Of a DNA stretch of 64,000 nt, positions 8,203 through 18,175 are shown in pieces. A model generated the notes under the pieces. That model worked only from the letters and a program-made list of their open reading frames with translations. It had not been told where the DNA came from and did no database searches. Each line of letters opens with the position of its first letter. Positions within the stretch are counted from its first letter, which is position 1. Position numbers and translations under genes: made by a program. Origin of the DNA: Colwellia sp. 39_35_sub15_T18 (lineage in GTDB: Bacteria; Pseudomonadota; Gammaproteobacteria; Enterobacterales; Alteromonadaceae); contig MAAE01000047.1 in assembly GCA_002162675.1 (NCBI GenBank), positions 23,343 to 87,342 on the forward strand, in the 5' to 3' direction.

Positions 8203-11200
8203 TTGAAACCCCTAACGTTAATCAATAAGTGCTTATTATTTGCTGTTTTTGTTATCTGCTTTTTGATCTTCTCCACTAGCCTTGTTAACGCTAACAACCT
8301 AGCTAAAATAAATAAATCCCCCCCCTTATCTGATTACTTTACTCAGTCGTGGAGCACCTTAGACGGCCTCCCCCATAACGGTATAAATGCCTTATCACAA
8401 ACCAATGATGGTTATCTTTGGATTGGTACATGGGAAGGGTTAGCACGCTTTAATGGTAGAGCATTTAAGGTATTTTCTCGAGGTTCAAAAGTTGGCTTAC
8501 CTGACTCAGCAGTGAAAAGCCTAGTTGCCACCAAAGCAGGTAAATTATTAGTTGCTGGTGCTCGCGGTGGTTTATCAGAGCGAGTCAATAAGCTCTGGTC
8601 CGCAAAGCCTTTAGCGAGCACTATGATCAATCATGCCATTTACGATAACGAAGGTAATACTTGGTTAGCATTAGAAGGTCGAGGCTTAGTTTATCGGCAC
8701 CGTGATACGCAACAAGACAGGGTAATAATTGACAACCTTCGTGCCTATAAAATAGCACAAGATAACGAAGAGACTGTTTGGGTAGCTACCAGTAAAGGCC
8801 TGTTTTCAGTAAAAAACAAAACTTTAGTCCAACATTTTGATAAAAATCACGGTTTACCCAACGCCCCTGCATATACCGTGGTCTTTACAAAAAACAAACA
8901 ATTATTAGTAGGCACTCAACAAGGTGTTTATAAGTTTGTTAATGGCTTTTTCAAACCATTACATGCGCAACTGGTCAATGAAAGAGTGACCAGTATATTA
9001 CAAGACGGTGATAATAATATTTGGCTCGGCACCGATAATCACGGTATCTTCAGGCTTAGTAAAAAAGATTTAGAACAGTTAGATGACCGCAACGGTTTAC
9101 CCACTAATAAAGTATCAGCGCTCTATCAAGATAAAGAACAAAGTATCTGGGTGGGCACCAGTGGCGGTTTATTTCGTTTAAGAGAAGCTCCTTTTATCAC
9201 CTTAACGAGTAAACAAGGCTTAGCTGGAGACTATATTCGTAGTGTTCTATCTCATTCTGATGGCAGTTTATGGGTTGGCAGCAGTAAAGGCCTAAATAAG
9301 CTGCAAAACAATACCATTAGCACAATAGCAATAGCAATAGCTAACAACAATCAGCAGTTGTCAGTATTAAGCTTGGCAGAAAATTCACATCAGCAAGTTT
9401 TGGTAGGAACATACAATAGCGGTCTTTATAGCGTTATCAACAATAAATTAACACCTTTACTGACAACGGAACAAGGCCTGCCCAGTAATGAGATTCGCAG
9501 CATATTAGCAGACTCTCATGAAAATATTTGGCTGGGCACGTCATCAGGTTTAGTCAAAATACAACCCGATGGCACTCAGGAGCATTTCGATAAACAAAAC
9601 GGTTTACCGGCAAGCTTTATTATGTCAATTGCCGAAGACAGCCGCGGCACTATATGGATTGGTACAGGCAATGGTATCGTTGCTTATAACCAAGGAACTC
9701 TACAAACTTATCACCTGCATGATAAATTTGATGCAGAGTACGCTTTTGGCTTTCATATTGAACCTAACTCTCTATGGATGACAACAGACAGAGGCTTGAT
9801 TCATATTGACTTAAACAGTCATAAAATGACCGCAGTGACTAAGGAAAATGGCTTACCCATCGACAAGTTATTTCAAGTGGTTATTGATAATAACAACACC
9901 TTTTGGTTAACCAGTAATCGCGGCGTGATAAGCGTTACTAGAGCACAAATTAATAATGTTATTCAAGGTAAAAGTCAAACCGTGCATTATGAGCTATTTG
10001 CTGAAGGCGCGGGCCTATTGAGCTCACAAGCAAATGGTGGCTCAACTCCGTCAGCAACCCTTCATAAAGATGGCAGTGTCTGGGTTGCGACAGCAAAAGG
10101 GGTTGGCCAAGTCAGTCATCAAAGATTACAACGTATGGCTGAAACCGTAATCCCCGTGGTTATTGAACAGTTTAATGTCGATGGTAAATCTTATCCTATA
10201 AATAATTATATAAACATTAAACAGAATTCATTTGCACAGGGTTCGCTTACACAGGATTCACTTACGCTAGGTTCACTTACACAAGATAATAGAACCCAAC
10301 AAAAATATCCTGATGATGAGATCAAATTGCCAGCAGGCTCATCGCGCATCACCATTCATTATGCTGGTTTGGGGTTTTTACTGGCAAAACATATTGAATA
10401 TCAAACTCAATTAATTGGTTTTGATATTCAATGGCAAAACAAAGATAACCAAACCTTTACTGAGTTTACTAATTTAGACCCTGGCCACTATACCTTCCAA
10501 ATGCGCGCTAAATATCCTAACGGCCAATGGCAAAAAAATCTGGCCAGCATCAGCTTTACTATCATGCCTTTTTTTTGGCAAACCATTTTCTTTAAATTAT
10601 TTGTGGCACTCAGCTTGTGCTTAGCCCTCTATGCTGTCTATCGCCTTAGAATGGTAACTATCGAGCGTGGACAAATAAAACTGAAAAATTTAGTCGCACG
10701 GCAAACGATTGACTTACAAAAACAGGCAGAATTATTTGCCTATCAAGCTAATCATGATCAGCTAACAGGCCTGTTTAATCGCCGGGCTTTTGATCATTGG
10801 TGTAATGAAGACTTTGCGCTGGCAAAAGCAACTCAGCAGCCATTAACTATCGCCATCCTTGATATTGACAACTTCAAGCATGTCAATGATGAGTTTTCTC
10901 ATCTAATTGGCGATAAAGTCATTAAAACAGTCGCCGATATTTTACAGCAACTTGTTCAAAACCATTCACCGCAAACCAAAATAGCGCGATGGGGAGGCGA
11001 AGAGTTCACTTTTCTCATTAGTGATAAGAAAACAAAGGCTTATGATTTTTGCGAATTAGTGCGCGCCAGTATAAAAAACCATGCTTTTGCTAAAATAGCG
11101 CCAGATTTAAATATCACGGTAAGCATTGGTTTAACCGATAACAGCGAAGTAATAGAATACGACAAAATGATTAGCCATGCTGATCAGGCCTTATATTTTG

Positions 11201-11322
11201 CCAAGAATCATGGTCGTAACCAAGTCAGAATTTATCAAAAAGAAGACAGTGACGATAATGAGAAAGTGGGTGAGCGGCTCAGTCAGGTGATGCGAGCAAC
11301 ATCGCGCATCGACAACAATTAA
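8203..11322 (+). CDS. Membrane diguanylate cyclase with periplasmic beta-propeller sensor (Reg_prop-YYY-GGDEF)
   Basis: Predicted to make cyclic di-GMP from two GTP in response to an extracytoplasmic signal. The start is TTG 8203 behind GGAAGG. A signal/anchor segment occupies residues 7-30. Residues about 45-640 hold repeated WxGT..GL blades typical of Reg_prop propellers, followed by a Y_Y_Y domain (about 690-780), a membrane helix (about 790-812) and a GGDEF domain with GGEEF at 931-935. The RxxD inhibitory site expected just upstream of GGEEF is absent (Ser922 and Thr925 at those positions). In-frame coding repeats near residues 672-700 form a variable linker. The ligand is unknown. Confidence 0.92.
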   Translation: MKPLTLINKCLLFAVFVICFLIFSTSLVNANNLAKINKSPPLSDYFTQSWSTLDGLPHNGINALSQTNDGYLWIGTWEGLARFNGRAFKVFSRGSKVGLPDSAVKSLVATKAGKLLVAGARGGLSERVNKLWSAKPLASTMINHAIYDNEGNTWLALEGRGLVYRHRDTQQDRVIIDNLRAYKIAQDNEETVWVATSKGLFSVKNKTLVQHFDKNHGLPNAPAYTVVFTKNKQLLVGTQQGVYKFVNGFFKPLHAQLVNERVTSILQDGDNNIWLGTDNHGIFRLSKKDLEQLDDRNGLPTNKVSALYQDKEQSIWVGTSGGLFRLREAPFITLTSKQGLAGDYIRSVLSHSDGSLWVGSSKGLNKLQNNTISTIAIAIANNNQQLSVLSLAENSHQQVLVGTYNSGLYSVINNKLTPLLTTEQGLPSNEIRSILADSHENIWLGTSSGLVKIQPDGTQEHFDKQNGLPASFIMSIAEDSRGTIWIGTGNGIVAYNQGTLQTYHLHDKFDAEYAFGFHIEPNSLWMTTDRGLIHIDLNSHKMTAVTKENGLPIDKLFQVVIDNNNTFWLTSNRGVISVTRAQINNVIQGKSQTVHYELFAEGAGLLSSQANGGSTPSATLHKDGSVWVATAKGVGQVSHQRLQRMAETVIPVVIEQFNVDGKSYPINNYINIKQNSFAQGSLTQDSLTLGSLTQDNRTQQKYPDDEIKLPAGSSRITIHYAGLGFLLAKHIEYQTQLIGFDIQWQNKDNQTFTEFTNLDPGHYTFQMRAKYPNGQWQKNLASISFTIMPFFWQTIFFKLFVALSLCLALYAVYRLRMVTIERGQIKLKNLVARQTIDLQKQAELFAYQANHDQLTGLFNRRAFDHWCNEDFALAKATQQPLTIAILDIDNFKHVNDEFSHLIGDKVIKTVADILQQLVQNHSPQTKIARWGGEEFTFLISDKKTKAYDFCELVRASIKNHAFAKIAPDLNITVSIGLTDNSEVIEYDKMISHADQALYFAKNHGRNQVRIYQKEDSDDNEKVGERLSQVMRATSRIDNN

Positions 11323-11425
11323 AAATTTACCACGGGGAGAGCCAAAGCCCCCACTACACCAAAAACATATCCTTTGTGTCGGTTCGAAGCACCCTCTATG
11401 GTGTATCAACGTTCAGTGCTGAACA
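11323..11425 (+). repeat. Intergenic repeat, degenerate copy 3
   Basis: A diverged copy: TTTACCACGGGGAGAGCC at the left, GTCGGTTCGAAGCACCCTCT in the centre and a right end ending GAACAGTTAC. The terminal inverted repeat is largely lost. Confidence 0.55.
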
Positions 11426-11439
11426 GTTACAATAAGTAA

Positions 11440-11478
11440 AATGACGGTTGGTCGTTATAACCAATACCGTCACTTTTA
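11440..11478. terminator. Bidirectional terminator between the GGDEF gene and lysS
   Basis: TGACGGTTGGT pairs with AACCAATACCGTCA and is flanked by CTTTT on the plus strand and ATTTTACTT on the minus strand. It sits between two convergent genes, which suits termination in both directions. Confidence 0.6.
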
Positions 11479-11506
11479 ACAGTTACCGCAGTAATCTCAG
11501 TAAATA

Positions 11507-13075
11507 TTACTCTACTTCTGGACGCATGTGCGGGAATAAAATAACGTCCTTAATCGTTGGTGAGTCTGTAAACAACATCACTAGACGATCAATACCAATA
11601 CCTTCACCTGCCGTTGGTGGTAAGCCATACTCAAGGGCGCGAATATAATCATCATCAAAATGCATCGCTTCATCATCACCAGCATCTTTCTCTTCCACTT
11701 GCTTTTTAAAGCGTGCTGCTTGATCTTCAGCATCGTTAAGCTCAGAGAAACCATTCGCTAATTCACGGCCGCCAACGAAAAACTCAAAACGGTCGGTAAT
11801 AAAAGGATTGTTATCATTACGGCGCGCTAACGGAGAAACTTCCCACGGATATTCAGTGATAAAAGTTGGCTGATCTAATAAATGCTCTGCTACTTCTTCA
11901 AAAATTTCACAGATATATTTACCTGGCCCCCACACTTTAGCCGCATCTCCTTCTTTAACCCCAGCAGCTTTTGCCATGGCCTTGATAGCATCAAAGTTAT
12001 TTTCAGGGTCACGTAATGCCGCTTCATTAATTTGATGTCTTTCTTCGCTATACTTAATAATGGCGTCAACCATAGATAAACGTGTAAATGGTTGACCAAA
12101 GTCGTAGAATTTTTCTTCTACCACTTCACCATCAGCATTTTTCACCGTGTTACGAACCATGCTTGTGCCCAGTACATCTTGAGCAACCGTACGTAGCATT
12201 TCTTCAGTTAAGTTCATCAAATCGTTATAGTCAGCATAAGCTTGATAGAATTCAATCATGGTGAACTCTGGGTTATGGCGAGTTGATAAACCTTCATTTC
12301 TAAAGTTTCTGTTAATCTCGAAAACACGCTCAAAACCACCAACCACTAAACGTTTAAGATAAAGTTCAGGAGCAATACGCAAGTACATATCGATATCTAA
12401 AGCATTATGATACGTTTGAAAGGGTTTAGCCGTGGCGCCACCAGGGATAACTTGCAACATTGGCGTTTCAACTTCCATAAAATCACGATCGACGAGGAAA
12501 CGACGAATGCCATCAACAATTTTTGTGCGCATTTTAAAGGTATTACGCGTGTCTTCATTGATGATCAAATCAACATAACGCTGACGATATTTCATTTCTT
12601 GATCTGATAAACCATGGAATTTTTCAGGCAACGGACGTAACGATTTAGTTAATAAAGAATATTCGTCCATATTAACGTAAAGATCGCCTTTACCTGATTT
12701 GTGCAAAATACCTTTTACGCCAACAATATCACCGATATCTAAGCTGCCAGAGTTAGCTCTAATTTCTTTTTGTACGGTTTTTTCAGCGTAAGCTTGAATG
12801 CGGCCAGACATGTCTTGTAGTACCAAAAATGGCCCGCGCTTAGCCATAACTCGGCCGGCAATAGCATAAGTAACTTGTAAAGCTTCAAGCTCTTCTTTGG
12901 TTTTTTCACCATGCTCTGCTTGAATATCTGCCGCTAAATGTTCACGGTTAAAATCATTTGGAAAACCGTTTGCTGAGCAATTCGAACGAATTTTTTCTAA
13001 CTTGATACGACGCTCAGCAATAAGTTTGTTTTCATCTTGTGCTGGCGCTTGGCTGTTTTTTGCATTGTCAGTCAT
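11507..13075 (-). CDS. lysS: Lysyl-tRNA synthetase, class II
   Basis: Charges tRNA-Lys with lysine in the cytoplasm. An N-terminal OB-fold anticodon-binding domain (about residues 55-170) is followed by the class II catalytic core, with FMEVETPML (motif 1), [20 protein letters not shown] (motif 2 region) and [12 protein letters not shown] (motif 3) near the C-terminus. I prefer ATG 13075 (MTDNAKNSQ) over the in-frame ATG four codons upstream, because only the inner one has a GAGA-like ribosome site. It lies directly downstream of prfB in the same direction, as in E. coli. Confidence 0.97.
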   Translation of the reverse strand: MTDNAKNSQAPAQDENKLIAERRIKLEKIRSNCSANGFPNDFNREHLAADIQAEHGEKTKEELEALQVTYAIAGRVMAKRGPFLVLQDMSGRIQAYAEKTVQKEIRANSGSLDIGDIVGVKGILHKSGKGDLYVNMDEYSLLTKSLRPLPEKFHGLSDQEMKYRQRYVDLIINEDTRNTFKMRTKIVDGIRRFLVDRDFMEVETPMLQVIPGGATAKPFQTYHNALDIDMYLRIAPELYLKRLVVGGFERVFEINRNFRNEGLSTRHNPEFTMIEFYQAYADYNDLMNLTEEMLRTVAQDVLGTSMVRNTVKNADGEVVEEKFYDFGQPFTRLSMVDAIIKYSEERHQINEAALRDPENNFDAIKAMAKAAGVKEGDAAKVWGPGKYICEIFEEVAEHLLDQPTFITEYPWEVSPLARRNDNNPFITDRFEFFVGGRELANGFSELNDAEDQAARFKKQVEEKDAGDDEAMHFDDDYIRALEYGLPPTAGEGIGIDRLVMLFTDSPTIKDVILFPHMRPEVE

Positions 13076-13117
13076 TTTATTTCTCATTACGTATATGTAA
13101 ATTAATCTTTAATTCTT

Positions 13118-14216
13118 CTATAAACCAGACTTTAAACTGGCTTCTAAAAATTTATCTAAATCGCCGTCTAGTACTGCTTGCGTGTTGCGATTCTCAACGC
13201 CTGTTCTTAAATCTTTTATGCGGCTATCATCTAATACATAAGAGCGAATTTGACTGCCCCAACCTATATCAGATTTTCCGTCTTCAAGCACTTGCTTGTC
13301 TTCATTTTGTTTTTGCATTTCTAGCTCAAACAATTTCGCTTTTAATAGTTTCATCGCACTAGCACGGTTTTTATGCTGTGACCTATCACTTTGACACTGT
13401 ACTACCGCACCCGTGGGGATATGCGTTAAACGAATAGCCGAGTCAGTTTTATTTACATGCTGACCACCTGCGCCAGAAGCACGGTAAGTATCGACGCGTA
13501 AATCTGCGGGATTAATCTCAATGTCGATATTGTCATCAATTTCAGGATAAATAAACGCTGAGGCAAACGAGGTATGACGTCGGCCACTGGAGTCAAAAGG
13601 TGATTTACGCACTAGCCTGTGCACGCCCGTTTCGGTGCGTAGCCAGCCATAAGCATAGTCACCACTATATTTAATGGTACAGCCTTTAATACCCGCAACA
13701 TCACCGTCGGTAACTTCGACCACTTCGGTTTTAAAACCATGCGCTTCACCCCAACGCAAGTACATGCGCATCAGCATTTCAGCCCAATCTTGCGCTTCTG
13801 TACCACCTGAGCCCGATTGAATATCTAAATAACAGTTGTTACCATCTTGCTCGCCTGAAAACATGCGGCGAAATTCGAGTTTAACTAACAGTGTATCTAA
13901 AGCCGCCGCTTCGGTTTGCGCGTCATCAAAAGTATCTTGATCTTCTTCTTCAACGGCCAACTCAACTAAACCTTCAATGTCTTCACAGCCTGATTCTAAC
14001 TCAACAATGGTGTTAACTATGGCTTCTAAATCGCTACGTTCTTTACCCAATGCTTGCGCACGTACTGGCTCATTCCAAACATCAGGTAATTCTAATTCCC
14101 GTGACACTTCAACTAAACGTTCTGCTTTAACATCGTAGTCAAAGATACCCCCGAAGTAGGTCAGCACGTTCACGAATTTCTTTTAATTTATTTAGGATAG
14201 GATTTATTTCAAACAT
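13118..14216 (-). CDS. prfB: Peptide chain release factor 2 with programmed +1 frameshift
   Basis: Recognises UGA and UAA stop codons and triggers peptide release. The coding sequence is split. A 25-codon first part runs from ATG 14216 to CTT (14144-14142) and is followed in frame by TGA (14141-14139). Skipping the T at 14141 resumes at GAC 14140 and continues to the stop at 13118, giving 365 residues, the same as E. coli RF2. The shift site has the classic layout: a GGGGG Shine-Dalgarno-like run, TAT, then CTT TGA C. The shift is autoregulatory, since scarce RF2 favours it. The SPF tripeptide and GGQ (in [11 protein letters not shown]) are intact. Confidence 0.97.
14138..14155 (-). promoter_or_regulatory. 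prfB programmed frameshift site
   Basis: On the minus strand the sequence reads CGGGGGTATCTTTGACTA. The G-run acts as an internal Shine-Dalgarno three bases before the CTT-TGA slip codons. This geometry is established for prfB in many bacteria and is directly visible here. Confidence 0.95.
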
Positions 14217-14357
14217 AAGCCTTCGAACATGAGCCTTCAAAAAAGATAAGTCTGCGAAATATATGCACTAGGAGCTTATATTTCAGCTAAAAAATAGTCG
14301 GGCATTGTAGCTTAAATAGCCGGGCAAATAAACGCTTTTTTGAGAGGTTAAAGCATG

Positions 14358-14460
14358 ACTAAAATCCCGCCTACATTGCAATATGCCAGAGCGCGATTAA
14401 AATCCCGCCTACGTAACAACATGCTAGAGCACGCTTTAAATTCCGCCTAGATGGTAATAT
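14358..14460. repeat. Tandem repeat of about 38 bp abutting the recJ 3' end
   Basis: TTAAAATCCCGCCTAC begins units near 14360 and 14398, and a third diverged unit (TTAAATTCCGCCTAG, from 14437) runs into the recJ stop codon (CTA, 14447-14449). Each unit also shares ATATGCCAGAGC or ACATGCTAGAGC. The third unit contains the real gene end, so the outer units look like decayed copies of it. Confidence 0.6.
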
Positions 14461-16192
14461 GTTTTACCATTAACTGTACGCTACGTTTACCACGAAATTC
14501 ATTAATATCTAAATGATAAGCAAGCTGTACTTTTTCAGCCTTTAAATTTGGCCAAGCTTTAATATCAACATTAAAAGCGATGGCATCAAATATTTGCCCT
14601 GCTTTTTTCACCACCAATTTCAAGTGTTTTTCGCCAACAATACGTTGCTGAACAAGGGTGAATTCATCGTCAAATAGGGGTTCAGGAAAATTTTGTCCCC
14701 ACGGACCGGCATTTCTTAATTGCTCAGCAAATGTCAACGTCATCTCCTGAGCTGATAATTTCCCATCACTAAGCAGTACCGATTGTAAGTGCTCCTTGGT
14801 TAGCCATTGCTCAGCGACTTTGTTAAAAAGTTGTTGAAACTTATCAAAATCTTGCCCTTTAATTGACAAGCCTGCTGCCATGGCATGACCGCCAAATTTT
14901 AAAATTAAATCAGGGTATTGGCTGGAGATATGCTCTAGTAAGTCACGAATATGTAAACCAGAAATAGAGCGAGCCGAACCTTTAATTTCATAATTTTCAT
15001 CCGTTTCGTCACTGCTATTAGCAAAAACGATACAAGGTCGATGGAATTTCTCTTTTAATCGCCCGGCAACAATGCCAATAACACCTTGATGCCAATCTTG
15101 TTGATAAAGTGCAATGGCACTTGGCAAGTTATCTTCATTAAAGTTAAGGGATTTAAGCACTTGTTCAGCTTCAACTTGCATGCCCTGCTCTATTTCACGA
15201 CGCGCTTTGTTAAGATCATCTAAATCACGTGCCATAACTCTAGCACTAGCTAAATCAGGGGCAAGTAAGCAATTTATACCGTAAGCCATATCATCTAAAC
15301 GACCAGCGGCATTAATGCGTGGCCCTAAAGCAAAGCCAAAATCACTGGCGATCAGTTGGCTTTGATCTCGCTTGGCAATATCTATTAAGGCTTGAATACC
15401 GGGGCGAGTTTGCCCAGCGCGAATTCGCTTTAACCCTTGCGCGACTAAAATACGGTTATTGGCATCAAGCGGCACAACATCGGCCACAGTGCCTAAAGCG
15501 ACTAAATCAAGTAATTGGGCAATATTAGGCTCAGGTATGCCGCGTTTGGTGAAATAGCCTTGTTCTCGACCATGTTTTCTCAGCGCCAGCATCAAATAAA
15601 AAGCCACGCCTACGCCCGCAAGCGCTTTACTTTCGAACTGACAGCCATGTTGATTTGGGTTAACAATAGCATCGGCGTTTGGCGTTATTTTTCCGGGTAA
15701 ATGATGATCAGTAACGACGACTTGCAAGCCCAGTTCTTTTGCGCGATTAACGCCAGCAATACAGCTAATACCATTATCTACCGTGATTAAAAGCTGCGCC
15801 TTTTGAGCGGCGGCAATATCAACAATTTCAGGTGTTAAACCGTAGCCATATTCAAAGCGGTTTGGCACGATGAAGCTATGATTATGACTGCCAAACATGC
15901 TAAGCGCTGACATCATCAAAGCGGTACTCGTCGCACCGTCAGCATCAAAATCACCGACAATAACAATGGCGGTGTTATTTTCTATAGCAGGGAGTAAAAT
16001 TTCACACGCTTGCGTTAAGCCTTTTAATTGCGCGCTATCTGCACTCAGCCCCTGCAAATTAGCAACTTGATGATCTAGCTCTTTCGCTGAAGTAACGCCA
16101 CGACTAGCATAAATTTGCTTAATAATTGCGGGTAAATCATGGGGTAAATGATCATCCGCAACTAATTCACGGCGAGATATTGTTGTAGTCAT
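14447..16192 (-). CDS. recJ: Single-stranded-DNA-specific exonuclease RecJ
   Basis: Degrades single-stranded DNA 5' to 3' in RecF-pathway recombination, mismatch repair and base-excision repair. DHH-superfamily motifs are clear: GDFDADG at residues 80-86, the DHH triad at 162-164 in VVTDHHLPG, and a DHHA1 domain with GGHAMAAGLS further on. The C-terminal OB-like domain completes 581 residues (E. coli: 577). It sits between dsbC and prfB as in E. coli and is probably cotranscribed in that direction. Confidence 0.96.
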   Translation of the reverse strand: MTTTISRRELVADDHLPHDLPAIIKQIYASRGVTSAKELDHQVANLQGLSADSAQLKGLTQACEILLPAIENNTAIVIVGDFDADGATSTALMMSALSMFGSHNHSFIVPNRFEYGYGLTPEIVDIAAAQKAQLLITVDNGISCIAGVNRAKELGLQVVVTDHHLPGKITPNADAIVNPNQHGCQFESKALAGVGVAFYLMLALRKHGREQGYFTKRGIPEPNIAQLLDLVALGTVADVVPLDANNRILVAQGLKRIRAGQTRPGIQALIDIAKRDQSQLIASDFGFALGPRINAAGRLDDMAYGINCLLAPDLASARVMARDLDDLNKARREIEQGMQVEAEQVLKSLNFNEDNLPSAIALYQQDWHQGVIGIVAGRLKEKFHRPCIVFANSSDETDENYEIKGSARSISGLHIRDLLEHISSQYPDLILKFGGHAMAAGLSIKGQDFDKFQQLFNKVAEQWLTKEHLQSVLLSDGKLSAQEMTLTFAEQLRNAGPWGQNFPEPLFDDEFTLVQQRIVGEKHLKLVVKKAGQIFDAIAFNVDIKAWPNLKAEKVQLAYHLDINEFRGKRSVQLMVKHITI

Positions 16193-16242
16193 CTTTTTGT
16201 CGTCATGTAATGATATAAGCCTAGCTAAACCTAATTATAAGT

Positions 16243-16352
16243 GTATTTATTCAGCTTAAAATATTTACCACAGAGAGCACCGAGAATAGCAAAGTCTCTG
16301 TGTAGGCTCGAAGAGCCCTCTGTGAAGCATAGCGGCTCAGTGGTGAATAGTT
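16243..16352 (+). repeat. Intergenic repeat, copy 4 (short form)
   Basis: Clean short form of the family. Left end GTATTTATTCAGCTTAAAAT and TTTACCACAGAGAGCACCGAG; central hairpin GGCTCGAAGAGCC; right end CGGCTCAGTGGTGAATAG. It separates dsbC from recJ, interrupting an otherwise E. coli-like operon. Confidence 0.85.
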
Positions 16353-16356
16353 TTAA

Positions 16357-17151
16357 TTATAAGTTTTCTAATAATTGCTCTAATTTCGCGGGTGGTTGAT
16401 AGCCAGGTACCATCATGCCGTTAGATAACACAATGGCAGGGGTACCGTTCACCCCAACCTGACGGCCGAAATCAAACTCACTTTCAATCGGCTTATCACA
16501 AATACGATAAGCAATACTTTGACTATTTTTAGCCGAAGTCATCGCTGCTTTTGGATCATCTGCACACCATATTGAACGTAAATCTTTAAAGCCTTGACTA
16601 TAATCACCTGCTCTGTTTTTTATGCCTGAACGTGGATAAGCTAAGTAACGAAAGGTAATACCGCGCGCATTATAATCTGCCATTTGTTTATGCATTTTAC
16701 GGCAATAACCACAGGTGATATCGGTAAAAGCAGTAACGACATACTTTTCATCTTTCGCTTTAAAAACGATCATGTCGTCTTTAAACTTTTCCAAACCCTC
16801 TAAACGCATGTTAGCCAAACTTTGTTCTGCTAAGTCAGTCACTTCGGTCACTAAGCTGTAAACTTTACCTTGAATGAAATAATCACCATTATAACTTGCA
16901 TAAAACAAGCCTTGGTTAGTGATAAGTAACGCTATACCGGGTACAGGTGTTGCTTCAACTTTTTCAACGTCTATACCCAATTTGCCTTTAATTTTAGCTT
17001 TTAAAAATTCTGCATTTAACTGCGTAGGATCTGATTTTGCTATACTACTTGGCACCAATGAATTGTTTGCCACAGCCGACTCATTTACTGAAAAAAACAC
17101 ACTTGCAGCAACAACCGCTAAACCACCGGCAATTAATATTTTCTTAAACAT
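16357..17151 (-). CDS. dsbC: Thiol:disulfide interchange protein DsbC
   Basis: Periplasmic disulfide isomerase. The N-terminus is a signal peptide ending near SAVANNS, followed by the dimerisation domain (about residues 40-100) and a thioredoxin fold with active-site CGYC at 147-150, the usual DsbC tetrad. Two further Cys (WCADD and RICDKP) match the second, structural disulfide. It requires DsbD for reduction, which is not in the window. The E. coli order xerD-dsbC-recJ is kept except that xerD is missing upstream. Confidence 0.95.
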   Translation of the reverse strand: MFKKILIAGGLAVVAASVFFSVNESAVANNSLVPSSIAKSDPTQLNAEFLKAKIKGKLGIDVEKVEATPVPGIALLITNQGLFYASYNGDYFIQGKVYSLVTEVTDLAEQSLANMRLEGLEKFKDDMIVFKAKDEKYVVTAFTDITCGYCRKMHKQMADYNARGITFRYLAYPRSGIKNRAGDYSQGFKDLRSIWCADDPKAAMTSAKNSQSIAYRICDKPIESEFDFGRQVGVNGTPAIVLSNGMMVPGYQPPAKLEQLLENL

Positions 17152-17328
17152 AGTTAATTTTCCTAAATTTACTTCAATCTTTAGTTATCTAGACAATGTA
17201 GACCGTTTTATTGCCAATGAAATTACAGTCGTTATGATAACTTTGCAACAATAAATTGAATTGTACTAAATGCTTTTGCTAAAATCGCCCTCAAATATGT
17301 TTCCAATCATTATAATCAGGAAATTTTC

Positions 17329-17844
17329 ATGAAAATCGGCTTATTTTACGGCTCCACCACTTGTTATACAGAGATAGCCGCAGAAAAAATTCAGGCGACC
17401 ATTGGCGCAGAGCTCATAGAACTACATAACCTTAAAGATGAACCTTTGGCCCATTGCCTTGATTATGATTTCATTATTTTTGGTATTTCTACCTGGGATT
17501 ATGGCGAGTTGCAAGAAGATTGGGAGTCATGCTGGCAAGACATCGCCGACCTTGATTTTTCAGGAAAAACCATTGCCTTATATGGCATGGGCGATCAAAT
17601 AGGCTATACCGAGTGGTTTCAAGACGCGCTAGGCATGCTGCATGAGCAAGTAACAGCACAAGGCGCACAATTAATAGGCTACTGGCTAAATAAAGGTTAT
17701 GAGTTTTCTGCCTCGAAGGCTCTTAGTGCCGATAAAAGTCATTTTGTTGGCTTATCACTTGATGAAGATAACCAGTATGATTTGAGTGAAGATAGAATTA
17801 ACCAGTGGTGTGAGCAAATTTTAATTGAGTATGCTGAGTTATAG
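17329..17844 (+). CDS. fldB: Flavodoxin, FldB-like
   Basis: Small FMN electron carrier. The phosphate-binding loop [12 protein letters not shown] is at residues 4-15, with [14 protein letters not shown] and [15 protein letters not shown] forming the flavin pocket. The length (171) and the neighbourhood next to dsbC/recJ match E. coli FldB rather than FldA. The ribosome site is AGGAAA before ATG 17329. It is divergent from dsbC. Confidence 0.92.
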   Translation: MKIGLFYGSTTCYTEIAAEKIQATIGAELIELHNLKDEPLAHCLDYDFIIFGISTWDYGELQEDWESCWQDIADLDFSGKTIALYGMGDQIGYTEWFQDALGMLHEQVTAQGAQLIGYWLNKGYEFSASKALSADKSHFVGLSLDEDNQYDLSEDRINQWCEQILIEYAEL

Positions 17845-17987
17845 TGATGTCAAATTCGATCTGACACTTTGACTTTATAGGTTTTAATCAAACCTGACAG
17901 TCCCAAAAGCCACCATTGCCGTCGTTCATCATTTACATTTTAAATGTGCGCTTTATAGACATAGGATTCAAAACTTTTTGCTATATA

Positions 17988-18073
17988 TTTTCTAATGAAT
18001 TCTTATGAGGCCGTCCCAGTAACTGTGGTGCTTCATCAATAATGATAAACGTGTCACGCCATGAGAAAATTTA
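17988..18073 (-). pseudogene. Fossil fragment resembling a P-loop ATPase Walker B segment
   Basis: One minus-strand frame reads SWRDTFIIIDEAPQLLGRPH and continues for about 8 more codons before TAG; upstream it is closed by TAA after only 3 codons. A hydrophobic run followed by DEAPQLL looks like a Walker B strand of an ATPase (Zot-like or similar). Too short to assign; it may be the remains of a mobile-element gene. Confidence 0.25.
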
Positions 18074-18140
18074 ACAATTAATTTCCAACGATTCGTGATT
18101 ACGCATACTGTTTGAGGTTATCAAGCGGGAATATCCTATA

Positions 18141-18175
18141 ATGATAAATGATAAATGATAAATGATAAATGATAA
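18141..18175. repeat. Heptanucleotide tandem repeat (ATGATAA, five units)
   Basis: Five perfect copies of ATGATAA lie 34 bp upstream of the start codon at 18209, within the expected promoter or leader region. Perfect short tandem repeats in this position can vary in number by slippage. Confidence 0.9.

Noticed and set aside
8073..8297. A 74-residue minus-strand frame upstream of the cyclase gene
   Set aside because: Overlaps the cyclase gene start and the degenerate repeat; no ribosome site, and the product looks like reverse translation of a signal peptide region.
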